Source: Varunaivibrio sulfuroxidans
GTDB taxonomy: Bacteria; Pseudomonadota; Alphaproteobacteria; Rhodospirillales; Magnetovibrionaceae
Direction of reading: 5' to 3'
Length of the DNA stretch: 64,000 nucleotides
Assembly: GCF_029318635.1 (NCBI RefSeq)
Contig: NZ_CP119676.1
Location: forward strand, 822,614-886,613
Shown: piece after piece, positions 1 to 8,243 of the stretch
Layout: the number at the start of each line of letters is the position of its first letter
How positions within the stretch are numbered: the first letter of the stretch is position 1
Translations under genes and position numbers: made by a program
The notes under the pieces: model-generated
What the model saw: the letters and a program-made list of their open reading frames with translations, nothing else
Database searches by the model: none
What the model was told of the DNA's origin: nothing

Positions 1-871
1 GATAGACGCAATCGACATCCACGCCATGGGCCGTACCGACCGAACGGGCGATGCGACCGATCGCCTCTTCGAGGGCGTCGCGACTTTCCGGCGACAACGC
101 CCGCGCGGTGCCCTTCAATCGAGCCTGGGCCGGAATCGCGTTCCAGGTCTCGCCGCTATTGAAACAGGTGACGCTGACCACCGTGGAGTCCAAGGGGTCG
201 GTTTCCCGGCTGGCGATGGTCTGCAGCGCGCCGACGATGGCCGCCCCGGCGACGATCGGGTCGGTCCCCAGATGGGGCATCGCGCCGTGCGCGCCCTTGC
301 CGGTCAGCGTGATTTCAAAATTGTCGGACGACGCCATCATCACCCCGGGCTTGACCGCGAAGGAGCCCGCCCGACGCCCCGGCCAATTGTGTAGGGCGAA
401 TACCATGTCCATCGGGAACTTTTCGAACAGGCCTTCCTCGACCATCAGGCGTCCGCCGCCTTCGTTTTCCTCCGCCGGCTGAAAGATAAAATGGACGGTC
501 CCCCGAAAGGCGCGGGTTTCAGCGAGATGGCGCGCCGCCCCCAGCAGCATCGCGGTGTGCCCGTCGTGACCGCAGGCGTGCATGCGCCCCGGATTTTGGG
601 ATACGTGAGAGAAGGTGTTGCGCTCGTCGATGAACAGGGCGTCCATATCCGCGCGCAGACCGATCGCCGGACCCGGCCCGGTGCGCAACGTGCCGACGAC
701 ACCGGTTTTCCCCAATCCCTTGTGCACGTCGAGACCGAACGCCGTTAACTTGTCGGCCACCAAGTCGGAGGTCCGCCGTTCCTCGAAAGCGGTTTCCGGG
801 TGAGCGTGAATGTCACGCCGCCAGTCCCTCATATCGGAAACGTATGAGGCCATCTCATCCAGGATACGCAT
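1..871 (-). CDS. M20 family metal-dependent amidohydrolase (hippurate/N-acyl-amino-acid hydrolase type), 3' end cut off
   Basis: Read on the minus strand from an ATG at 871; 290 codons are present and the C-terminus lies outside the window. The protein opens with the family's WRRDIHAHPE segment (residues 18-26) and has the metal site MHACGHDGHTAM (Cys100, His102), FQPAEE (Glu134, Glu135) and LHNWPG (His161). This is the M20D pattern of enzymes that hydrolyse N-acyl or N-benzoyl amino acids in the cytoplasm using two divalent metals. The dimerisation (lid) domain begins around residue 175. It diverges from nadA across a 208-bp gap. The exact substrate cannot be told; hippurate hydrolase, indole-acetyl or acetyl-amino-acid hydrolases share these motifs. 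Confidence 0.93.
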   Translation of the reverse strand, partial: MRILDEMASYVSDMRDWRRDIHAHPETAFEERRTSDLVADKLTAFGLDVHKGLGKTGVVGTLRTGPGPAIGLRADMDALFIDERNTFSHVSQNPGRMHACGHDGHTAMLLGAARHLAETRAFRGTVHFIFQPAEENEGGGRLMVEEGLFEKFPMDMVFALHNWPGRRAGSFAVKPGVMMASSDNFEITLTGKGAHGAMPHLGTDPIVAGAAIVGALQTIASRETDPLDSTVVSVTCFNSGETWNAIPAQARLKGTARALSPESRDALEEAIGRIARSVGTAHGVDVDCVY

Positions 872-892
872 TGCAAAAACCTCTCGATCGAT

Positions 893-917
893 AAAAAAAT
901 ACCGCCGCCCATGGCGG
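893..917 (-). promoter_or_regulatory. Small terminator-like hairpin in the leader of the M20 gene
   Basis: On the minus strand a 5-bp stem CCGCC/GGCGG with a 6-nt loop is followed by T-A and a run of seven T, ending about 20 bases before the M20 ATG. It looks like a weak intrinsic terminator or attenuator. The stem is short, so this may be chance. Confidence 0.25.
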
Positions 918-948
918 GGCCATGAATATCCGCCTTGCCGGATCGGTA

Positions 949-978
949 TTGTAGGACTAAATCATCTGCTGATAATAT
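949..978 (+). promoter_or_regulatory. Candidate sigma-70-type promoter for the nad operon
   Basis: TTGTAG at 949-954 and TAATAT at 973-978 are 18 bases apart, about 100 bases before nadA. The boxes fit a housekeeping promoter loosely. No known NAD-repressor site was recognised. Confidence 0.35.
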
Positions 979-1079
979 TCATCGCGCGTCGTCGCGCACG
1001 CAACTCATACTCACTTAATTGATAAAGGCGCTCGGCGTAACAGGCCGCCACCTAAAGCAAAAACCTCGGGAGATACGCC

Positions 1080-2099
1080 ATGTTCGACACCATCGCCATG
1101 CCGGGAAAAGACGCACTTACGGAAAGTAAGCTCGATCCCCTGATCGATCTCGAAGCTGAAATCGCACGCCTGCGCGAGGAAAAGAACGCCGTCATCCTGG
1201 CCCATTATTATCAAGAGGGGGAAATTCAGGATATCGCCGATTTCGTCGGCGATTCCCTCGATTTGTCGCGCAAGGCGGCGGCCACCGACGCCGACATGAT
1301 CGTGTTTTGCGGCGTGCGCTTCATGGGCGAGGTGGCGAAAATCCTCAGCCCCGATAAAACCGTCGTCATCCCCGACGCCGAGGCCGGCTGCTCGCTTGAG
1401 GATTCTTGCCAGCCCGACGCCTTTCGCCGCTTCCGCGAGCAGCACCCCGATCATATCGCGGTGACCTACATCAACTGCTCGGCCGAGGTCAAAGCCCTTT
1501 CGGACGTTATCGTGACCTCGTCCAACGCCGAGGCGATCGTCCGCGCCCTGCCCGAGGACAAGCCTATTTTGTTCGCCCCCGACCGTCACCTGGGGGCCTA
1601 TATGCAGCGCATCACCGGGCGTGAAATGACCTTGTGGCCGGGGTCGTGCATTATCCACGAGCAATTTTCGGCGCGCGAAATCACCAAACTGCAAACCCAG
1701 TACCCCGAGGCGTTGATCGTCGCTCACCCGGAGTGCCCGGAAAGTATTCTTTCGGTCGCCGACGCGGTCGGCTCGACGCGGAAGATTCTCGACTTCGTCA
1801 AGAATGCCGAGGCTCAAGAATTCATCATCGCCACCGAACCGCATATCATGCACCAAATGGAAAAAGACGCCCCCGAGAAAACCTTCATCCCCGCGCCCGG
1901 CGCGGACGGCGGGTGCGATTGCGCCAATTGCCCGTTCATGGCCAAGAACACCATGGAAAAGATTTATCTGGCGATGGTCAACGAAGCGCCGCAGATCGTG
2001 ATCCCCGAAGACCTTCGCCTACGCGCCTTAAAACCGCTGAAACGGATGTTGGAGATGTCGCCGCCCGCGGCCAAGTCGCCCGCGCAGGACGCGGCCTGA
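1080..2099 (+). CDS. nadA: Quinolinate synthase NadA
   Basis: 339 aa, normal for the family. NadA condenses iminoaspartate (made by NadB) with dihydroxyacetone phosphate to give quinolinate in the cytoplasm and uses a [4Fe-4S] cluster. The three cluster cysteines expected by comparison with E. coli NadA are present: Cys104 in EAGCSLEDSC, Cys190 in WPGSCIIHE and Cys284 in the CDCANCPFM segment. The N-terminal AHYYQ and the INCSAEVKA motif are also intact. A GGGAG ribosome site precedes the ATG. It is the first gene of nadA-nadC-nadB; its stop is one base from the nadC start, so the genes are surely co-translated. Confidence 0.98.
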   Translation: MFDTIAMPGKDALTESKLDPLIDLEAEIARLREEKNAVILAHYYQEGEIQDIADFVGDSLDLSRKAAATDADMIVFCGVRFMGEVAKILSPDKTVVIPDAEAGCSLEDSCQPDAFRRFREQHPDHIAVTYINCSAEVKALSDVIVTSSNAEAIVRALPEDKPILFAPDRHLGAYMQRITGREMTLWPGSCIIHEQFSAREITKLQTQYPEALIVAHPECPESILSVADAVGSTRKILDFVKNAEAQEFIIATEPHIMHQMEKDAPEKTFIPAPGADGGCDCANCPFMAKNTMEKIYLAMVNEAPQIVIPEDLRLRALKPLKRMLEMSPPAAKSPAQDAA

Positions 2100-2100
2100 A

Positions 2101-2964
2101 ATGACCCAAGCGGATTTGGGCGGCCTCGACGCCGCCACTCTCGCGCGCGTTATCCACTGGGCGCTGGCGGAGGATGTCGGCGGCGGCGACGTCACCTCCA
2201 ACGCCGTGATCGACGCCGACGTGCATTTTTCCGGTATCATGGCCGCCCGCGAGGACATGGTCGTCGCCGGGTTGGAGATCGCGCGGGAAATTTTCCATGC
2301 CGTCTCCCCCGAGATCACCTTGACGGCGATTGCGCGCGACGGCGACGCGGCGCCCGCGGGGGACGTTCTGGCGCGCCTGGAAGGCCCCGCGCGCGCCCTG
2401 CTGTGCGCCGAACGCACCGCCCTGAACATGCTGCAGCATCTGTCAGGGATCGCCACCTTGACGCGGCGCTACGTCGATGCCCTGGCGGGCACCGGGGCGG
2501 TGCTGCTCGACACCCGCAAGACCACCCCCGGCCTGCGCATGGTGGAAAAATACGCCGCCCGCATGGGGGGGGCTAAAAATCACCGCATGGGCCTGGACGA
2601 CGCGGTGCTGATTAAGGACAACCATCTCGCCGTGACGCGTGGCGTCGCCGAGGCCGTCACCCGAGCGAAAGCGGCGTGGCGCGGCGAAATCGAGGTCGAA
2701 TGCGACACCTTGGGCCAAGTCCGCGAAGCCCTCGACGCCGGGGCCGACGCGATCTTGCTCGACAACATGACGCTCGACGAGCTTCGCGAGGCGGTCGCCA
2801 TGATCGGCGACGCGGCGCGCTCGGAAGCCTCGGGCGGGGTCACCCTGGACACCATCCGCGCGATTGGACAAACCGGCGTCCAGACGATATCCGTCGGCCG
2901 GATCACGCAATCGGCCCCGGCGGTCGATATCGGTCTGGATTGGGCGCTGAACGAAAGCGCGTAA
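2101..2964 (+). CDS. nadC: Nicotinate-nucleotide pyrophosphorylase (quinolinate phosphoribosyltransferase) NadC
   Basis: 287 aa. The enzyme takes quinolinate and PRPP to nicotinate mononucleotide, CO2 and pyrophosphate, the third step of de novo NAD synthesis. Recognisable segments are the N-terminal [13 protein letters not shown], the substrate-binding [27 protein letters not shown], the lysine-containing [17 protein letters not shown], and the C-terminal barrel motifs [15 protein letters not shown] and [10 protein letters not shown]. The ATG lies one base after the nadA stop. A 41-base spacer separates it from nadB. Confidence 0.98.
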   Translation: MTQADLGGLDAATLARVIHWALAEDVGGGDVTSNAVIDADVHFSGIMAAREDMVVAGLEIAREIFHAVSPEITLTAIARDGDAAPAGDVLARLEGPARALLCAERTALNMLQHLSGIATLTRRYVDALAGTGAVLLDTRKTTPGLRMVEKYAARMGGAKNHRMGLDDAVLIKDNHLAVTRGVAEAVTRAKAAWRGEIEVECDTLGQVREALDAGADAILLDNMTLDELREAVAMIGDAARSEASGGVTLDTIRAIGQTGVQTISVGRITQSAPAVDIGLDWALNESA

Positions 2965-3005
2965 AGCATTGGCGGGGGAAGGCGAAAGCGCCTATAAAAA
3001 CGATC

Positions 3006-4643
3006 ATGGTTGAAAAACAATCCCACAAATTCGACGTCTTGATTATCGGCAGCGGGGCGGCGGGGTTGAACCTCGCCCTCGAACTGGCCCCTCACGCCCG
3101 CGTCGCGGTGCTCTCGAAAGGCCCTCTTAGCGAGGGCAGCACCTTCTACGCCCAGGGCGGGGTCGCCGCCGTCCTCGACGAAACCGACAGCATCAAATCG
3201 CACATCGAAGACACCCTGATCGCCGGGGCCGGATTGTGCGAAGAAGCCACCGTGCGCTATATCGTCGAGAACGGGCGCGCGGCGATCGAAAAACTGATCG
3301 GATACGGCGTCGGCTTCACCAAGGAACGCCAACCCGACGGCAAAAACCTTTATCACCTGACCCGCGAGGGCGGACACAGCCATCGCCGGGTCATTCACGC
3401 CGCCGACGCCACCGGCAAAGCGATCGAACTCACCTTGGAAAAGCAGGTCCTGGCGCAGCCTAACATCCAAATCTTCGAACACCACAACGCCATCGACCTG
3501 ATCGTCGAGTCCGGCGTCGATGGTGGACCCGAACGCTGCATCGGCGCTTACGTCCTGAACGAGCGCACCGACAAGGTCGATACCTTCGCCGCGCCCTTCG
3601 TCGTGCTCGCCACCGGCGGGGCGAGCAAGGTGTATATGTACACATCCAACCCCGATACCTGTACCGGGGACGGCATCGCCATGGCGTGGCGGGCGGGATG
3701 CCGCGTCGCCAACATGGAATTCACCCAGTTTCACCCGACCTGCCTGTACCACCCGGAAGCGAAATCGTTCCTGATTACCGAGGCGGTGCGCGGCGAGGGT
3801 GGCGTTCTGCTGCTGCCCGACGGCAGCCGCTTCATGGACCGCTTTCACGAACGCGCCGAACTGGCCCCGCGCGACGTCGTCGCCCGGGCGATCGACTTCG
3901 AGATGAAACGGTTGGGCCTGGACAGCGTCTTTCTCGACATCAGCCATAAGCCCAAGGAATTCATCGAGGAGCACTTCCCGACCGTTTACGAACGCTGCAA
4001 GAAATACGGTTTCGACATCACCAAGGAACCGATCCCCGTCGTCCCCGCGGCGCACTACACCTGCGGCGGCGTCAAAAGCGGCATCAACGGGCATACCGAC
4101 CTGGAAAACCTCTACGCCATCGGCGAGGTCGCTTACACCGGATTGCATGGCGCCAACCGCATGGCCAGCAACTCACTTCTCGAATGCCTGGTGATTTCCG
4201 CCGCCGCCGGGGCCGACATCCGCGCAAAGCTGGCGACCGCCCCGGCCCCGGCTAAGTTGAAGCCCTGGGATGAAAGCCAAGTCACCGATTCCGACGAGGA
4301 AGTGGTGCTGTCGCACAACTGGGATGAACTGCGCCGTTTCATGTGGGATTACGTCGGCATCGTGCGCACCGACAAGCGGTTGGAACGCGCGAAGCACCGC
4401 ATCGACCTGCTACAAAGCGAAATCCACGAATATTACGGCAATTTTCACGTCAATAGAGACCTTCTCGAACTGCGCAACCTCACACAATGCGCCGAACTGA
4501 TCGTGCGCTGTGCGATGGCGCGCAAAGAAAGCCGCGGCCTGCATTACACCCGCGATTATCCCGCACTGGACACCACCGCCCCCCTAGGCCCCACGATATT
4601 GACGCCGCAAAAACGCACCCGCAAACGAGGCGTGCGGTTATGA
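3006..4643 (+). CDS. nadB: L-aspartate oxidase NadB
   Basis: 545 aa FAD enzyme that oxidises L-aspartate to iminoaspartate, which NadA uses. The start is the ATG at 3006; the reading frame is open further upstream into nadC, but that extension is low-complexity and unlike the family. Visible motifs are the FAD-binding [11 protein letters not shown] near the N-terminus, [12 protein letters not shown], the active-site region [43 protein letters not shown] and the C-terminal FAD contact [18 protein letters not shown]. The last bases overlap the next start codon (ATGA), so the downstream SDR-like gene is translationally coupled. Confidence 0.98.
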   Translation: MVEKQSHKFDVLIIGSGAAGLNLALELAPHARVAVLSKGPLSEGSTFYAQGGVAAVLDETDSIKSHIEDTLIAGAGLCEEATVRYIVENGRAAIEKLIGYGVGFTKERQPDGKNLYHLTREGGHSHRRVIHAADATGKAIELTLEKQVLAQPNIQIFEHHNAIDLIVESGVDGGPERCIGAYVLNERTDKVDTFAAPFVVLATGGASKVYMYTSNPDTCTGDGIAMAWRAGCRVANMEFTQFHPTCLYHPEAKSFLITEAVRGEGGVLLLPDGSRFMDRFHERAELAPRDVVARAIDFEMKRLGLDSVFLDISHKPKEFIEEHFPTVYERCKKYGFDITKEPIPVVPAAHYTCGGVKSGINGHTDLENLYAIGEVAYTGLHGANRMASNSLLECLVISAAAGADIRAKLATAPAPAKLKPWDESQVTDSDEEVVLSHNWDELRRFMWDYVGIVRTDKRLERAKHRIDLLQSEIHEYYGNFHVNRDLLELRNLTQCAELIVRCAMARKESRGLHYTRDYPALDTTAPLGPTILTPQKRTRKRGVRL

Positions 4644-5365
4644 GGGGCCCCCTAAGCGCGCTCCGGGCGTTTGTCAGCGGCGCGTCGGGCGGGGTCGGAT
4701 TGGCCGTCGCGCGGATGCTGGCGTCGGGTGGCGCCTCTTTATTCCTGACCGCCCGCTCCGCCGACGCCCTGGCGAAGGCCGCCTTTCAGATCAGCCAGGA
4801 CTTCGCGGTCCCGGTGGAGACCGCCGTCGCCGACGTCACCCAGCCGGTCGAGGTCGAGGCGACCGCCCTGGAATGCGGTAAAATCGACATCGCCGTCAGC
4901 TGTTCGGGCTATATCCCCCCCGGGGGATTGGAGGACATCCCCGCCGATCGCTTCAAGCAGGGTCTACTTTCCGCCGTGTTCGCCCCCGCCGTGATGTTGC
5001 GCGAACTGCGTGAACCGCTGATCGAAAGCGATCGAGGCCTATTCATCGTCGTCATCGACGCCCCCGACGAAGTTCGTGACGACGATATCTATGCCGCGAT
5101 GAGCGGCGCGGCGCTGCGCGCCTTGGTCGCGGGCGGCGGGGTCGCGCACGGCTTCGCCGACCCCTTCGACGGCGAGGATACGACCGAAAACGACGAAACG
5201 GACGAGGGGCCGGTCGAACCCCTGCTACGCACCGTCGGCGTCCTCAGCGGTCGTGGCGCCCGTGGCGACGACCTTGCCCGCGCCGTGCTGAACGTCGCCC
5301 TGGAACCGCAACGGTGGGAAAATGGCGCGACCTACGGTTATCGCGACATCCTTCAGGCGGAATAA
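4640..5365 (+). CDS. Short-chain dehydrogenase-like protein with a degenerate active site
   Basis: 241 aa, starting at an ATG that overlaps the nadB stop. The Rossmann nucleotide motif is present as SGASGGVG (residues 13-20), the NNAG segment reads SCSG (87-90), and a DVTQ segment sits where SDR proteins hold the adenine ring. The catalytic YxxxK is damaged: Tyr151 is there but the lysine position is Ser155, and the usual catalytic serine strand reads VVIDAP. It is therefore likely to bind a nucleotide without normal SDR oxidoreductase activity, or to use other residues. An acidic insert lies near residues 180-195. Function unknown; coupling to nadB suggests a link to NAD metabolism, which is an inference. 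Confidence 0.8.
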   Translation: MRGPLSALRAFVSGASGGVGLAVARMLASGGASLFLTARSADALAKAAFQISQDFAVPVETAVADVTQPVEVEATALECGKIDIAVSCSGYIPPGGLEDIPADRFKQGLLSAVFAPAVMLRELREPLIESDRGLFIVVIDAPDEVRDDDIYAAMSGAALRALVAGGGVAHGFADPFDGEDTTENDETDEGPVEPLLRTVGVLSGRGARGDDLARAVLNVALEPQRWENGATYGYRDILQAE

Positions 5366-5393
5366 CCCGCGCTTCAGTCGAAAGTCTCATGTG

Positions 5394-6119
5394 ATGTCAG
5401 CTCCGCCCCCACCCGTCGATCCCCGTTTCGCCGTCCGCGCCGACGCCGCCCCAAGCGTCATGCCCGAGGGCGCCGTCTTCGAGGACGGCGGCGTTTGGGT
5501 GCAACGCCTGACCCCGACGCCGGACGGTCCGCCCCGTGCCGCACTGTTCCTCGATCGCGACGGCGTGATCGTCGAGGACGAGCATTACCTACACGACCCC
5601 GAAAAAGTGCGCCTAACGTCAAACGCGGGCGCGATCATCGCGCGGGCCAACGCGGCGGGTATCGCCGTCGTCGTCGTCACCAATCAGGCCGGCATCGGCT
5701 ATGGCTATTTCGGCTGGGACGATTTCATCGCCGTGCAGGCCCGGATCATCGAGAACCTCGATAATGGCTGGGGGGCGCATTTCGACGCCGTGATCGCCTG
5801 CCCCTTCCACGCCAAGGCCAAGCCGCCGTTTACCGCCACGGACCATCCGGCGCGCAAGCCCGGCCCCGCCATGCTGCTCAAGGCGCGCCGCCTGTTGAAC
5901 CTCGACTTATCCGCCTCGTGGATCGTCGGCGATCGCGCCATCGACATGTTGGCCGGGCGGGGCGCCGGGCTTGCCGGCGGCGTTCATGTCCTCAGCGGCC
6001 ACGGCGGCGCGCCGGGCGAACGGGAAAAAGCCCTGGCGTGCGCACGAAAAGATTTCGTCGTTTGCGGCGCGAACACCCTGGACGACGCCCAAACGTCTAT
6101 CCCCATTATCGAAAAATAG
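5394..6119 (+). CDS. HAD-superfamily phosphatase, GmhB/histidinol-phosphatase-like
   Basis: 241 aa from the ATG at 5394. HAD motif I is LFLDRDGVI, followed by VVVTNQAGIGYGYF (motif II), ARKPGPAML (motif III lysine) and IVGDRAIDM (motif IV). This layout matches D-glycero-D-manno-heptose 1,7-bisphosphate phosphatase (GmhB, LPS heptose pathway) and HisB-N. GmhB normally has a Cys/His zinc site; here the first half CPFH is kept but the second CxC pair reads TDHPAR, so zinc binding is probably lost. An N-terminal extension of about 45 residues is unusual. It is the last gene of the nad transcription unit, 28 bases after the SDR gene. The substrate is open. Confidence 0.85.
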   Translation: MSAPPPPVDPRFAVRADAAPSVMPEGAVFEDGGVWVQRLTPTPDGPPRAALFLDRDGVIVEDEHYLHDPEKVRLTSNAGAIIARANAAGIAVVVVTNQAGIGYGYFGWDDFIAVQARIIENLDNGWGAHFDAVIACPFHAKAKPPFTATDHPARKPGPAMLLKARRLLNLDLSASWIVGDRAIDMLAGRGAGLAGGVHVLSGHGGAPGEREKALACARKDFVVCGANTLDDAQTSIPIIEK

Positions 6120-6178
6120 CCCTATCGGATCGCCGTCCCCGCCGCGCTTTCCCGCGGGGGCCCGCGCGCTGGGCGGCC

Positions 6179-7846
6179 TCAATCCAGGACGACCTGATCG
6201 CGCCCATTATGCTTGGCCGCGTAAAGCGCCCTGTCGGCGGCGTCCGACAACGCCGCGGCGCCGGCGCGTTTGGGAAATTCGGCGATCCCGCAACTGATCG
6301 TCACACTAAAATTTCCCTCGCGGGCATGATGCTCGATACTGGAAAAGGAATTCCGGATATCCTCGAACACGCCCTTGGCGTGAATGCCCAGCGTGTCGGG
6401 CATGATCACCGCGAATTCCTCGCCGCCCATGCGTCCGATAATATCGACCCCACGCAAGCGTTGGCGAAGCAATCTCGACAGGCTCTTGATGACGTTGTCG
6501 CCGACGCCGTGACCATAGGTGTCGTTGACCCGCTTGAAATGATCGATATCCAACGACGCCAAGACCAATGTACTCCGATCGCGTTCGGCGCGGGAAACTT
6601 CGGTTTGCAACAGTTGCTTCGTCGTTGTGTGGTTATACAGCCCGGTCATGCTGTCACGCGCCATCAACATACGCAGACGACGAAATCTCTGCACCCGTAT
6701 TTTAACGGATGAAATCAGATACTCCGGGGTAACCGGCTTGGTAAGGAAATCGTCGCCACCTTGTTTTAGCGCCATGAGTTGTTTATCCAGATCCGCCTCG
6801 CCGGACAGAAAAACGATTGGAATTCCCGCAAAACTTTCATTTTGCCGCAAAGCCGTCGCCAGTTCCTCGCCATCGATTCCGGGCATGTACAAATCCATCA
6901 GAATCAATTCCGGAGAAAAATCCTCGACCGCCTCCAAAAAATCCATCGGATTGGACAACGCCCGACAAATCATGCCCGCGCCCTGTAAAATCAACTCGCT
7001 GTATCGTGCCAGGCTAACCTCGTCGTCAAGCACCAAGATACGATAGGGCTCCACATCCTGGGAGTCCGTATAACGGTCCAACACATCGACCAACACGGAA
7101 AAATCCAAGGGTCTGCTCAGGTACACTTCGATGCCCGCGCGCACGGCTTTTATGCGGGCGTGAAGATCGCTGCGGTCGGTGCTCAAAACAATGGGAGGAA
7201 GAGTGCGTGATCGACTTTGCGCACGCTCGCGGGCGCGCTCGACCGCAGCGATGCCGGGATGCTCATCCCCGGAAAAATCGCTGTCGATGATAAAAACATC
7301 AAAATCATCCCCGTCAAGCGCGCGTATCAAGACATCCATATCCAGCGTGATCGTCACCTCAAACCCAAAGGCGGCGAGTTCATGCCGGGTTCGCGAAGAA
7401 AATTCCTCGCTGTCGGTAAGGACGAAAATTCTTTTGCGGTTCTCCGGTGCGGCGGCGAAAACCGGCGTTATTTCCGTCTCTCGGTCTTTTCCCTCCAGAG
7501 GGGCGGTTCCATCGCGTTCGATCGCAACGATATGTTTTTCAATGTTGCGATGAAGGTTTAAAACGGATTCGCTATCGAGCGTTTCACCGTCAGGCGTAGA
7601 ATTACAGAGGCGTTCGATTTCACGCGCGGATTTTCCCAGGACCGGGTACCCGAAAGTCGCCGCGGAACCGGACAGTTGATGAGTCAGGTGGCGCAACGCA
7701 CCGAAGGCTTCCATATCCAGCGTTTCACCTCGAAAAACCGCATCGAAAGAGGATTTAATCGCCGCGACCTTTCCCGGAATATGGGCGCCGTAGCTGGCGC
7801 GCAGAGCATCCAATCGAGACTGAACGGTGGTTTCTTCATCCGCCAT
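6179..7846 (-). CDS. HPt-receiver-receiver-GGDEF diguanylate cyclase
   Basis: 555 aa from the ATG at 7846, preceded by GGAAAAG; an in-frame TTG at 7879 is a less likely start. Domain order: an HPt domain with the phospho-histidine motif HQLSGSA (His56); a first receiver-like domain (about 138-260) whose conserved lysine is Arg245; a full receiver (about 268-385) with DDE at 274-276, phospho-acceptor Asp318 and Lys370; and a GGDEF domain (about 395-555) with the active motif GGEEF (474-478) and an RxxD inhibitory site (465-468). It should make cyclic di-GMP under control of phosphorylation, resembling PleD with an added HPt. It overlaps the receiver gene upstream by 11 bases, last gene of a three-gene signalling operon. 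Confidence 0.95.
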   Translation of the reverse strand: MADEETTVQSRLDALRASYGAHIPGKVAAIKSSFDAVFRGETLDMEAFGALRHLTHQLSGSAATFGYPVLGKSAREIERLCNSTPDGETLDSESVLNLHRNIEKHIVAIERDGTAPLEGKDRETEITPVFAAAPENRKRIFVLTDSEEFSSRTRHELAAFGFEVTITLDMDVLIRALDGDDFDVFIIDSDFSGDEHPGIAAVERARERAQSRSRTLPPIVLSTDRSDLHARIKAVRAGIEVYLSRPLDFSVLVDVLDRYTDSQDVEPYRILVLDDEVSLARYSELILQGAGMICRALSNPMDFLEAVEDFSPELILMDLYMPGIDGEELATALRQNESFAGIPIVFLSGEADLDKQLMALKQGGDDFLTKPVTPEYLISSVKIRVQRFRRLRMLMARDSMTGLYNHTTTKQLLQTEVSRAERDRSTLVLASLDIDHFKRVNDTYGHGVGDNVIKSLSRLLRQRLRGVDIIGRMGGEEFAVIMPDTLGIHAKGVFEDIRNSFSSIEHHAREGNFSVTISCGIAEFPKRAGAAALSDAADRALYAAKHNGRDQVVLD

Positions 7847-8231
7847 CGTGGTGTCTTTTCCAGATATTTTGAATTTCAAGAGAAAGGTTCATCGGGTCGA
7901 AGGGCTTTGCGATCACGTCAACCGCGCCGATTTCACGATATCGCGCAACATCGGACGGCATGACCTTCGCCGTCATGAATATGGTCGGCGTCGTTTTCGT
8001 GACGCTCAATTCGCGCAAGGCGCGCAGGGTGCTCGGCCCATCCATCTGCGGCATCATGACATCCAGCAAGACAAGATCGGGAACGAACATCGGCGCGATT
8101 TCAACCGCCTCGCGTCCCGAACTACACACCTCCAAAGTAAACCCGCCGACGGTTTGCAAAGCCATCCGTGCGACGATTTGAATATCCAAATCATCTTCGA
8201 CATAAAGAATTTTCTTCAGAGGAGGGGGCAT
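7836..8231 (-). CDS. Single-domain response regulator (CheY-like receiver)
   Basis: 131 aa, one receiver domain and nothing else. All key residues are visible: the acidic pair VEDD near the N-terminus, phospho-acceptor Asp in LVLLDVMMPQMDG, Thr in FMTAKV and Lys in IAKPFDP. With no output domain it should act through protein contacts, most simply as a phosphate shuttle between the upstream hybrid kinase and the HPt of the downstream diguanylate cyclase. That role is inferred from gene order. It starts 12 bases after the kinase stop and overlaps the cyclase start. Confidence 0.95.
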   Translation of the reverse strand: MPPPLKKILYVEDDLDIQIVARMALQTVGGFTLEVCSSGREAVEIAPMFVPDLVLLDVMMPQMDGPSTLRALRELSVTKTTPTIFMTAKVMPSDVARYREIGAVDVIAKPFDPMNLSLEIQNIWKRHHDGG

Positions 8232-8243
8232 GGCGTATCTCCA

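Noticed and set aside
2580..4148. Open frame of 522 codons on the minus strand across nadC and nadB
   Set aside because: Shadow of nadB and nadC.
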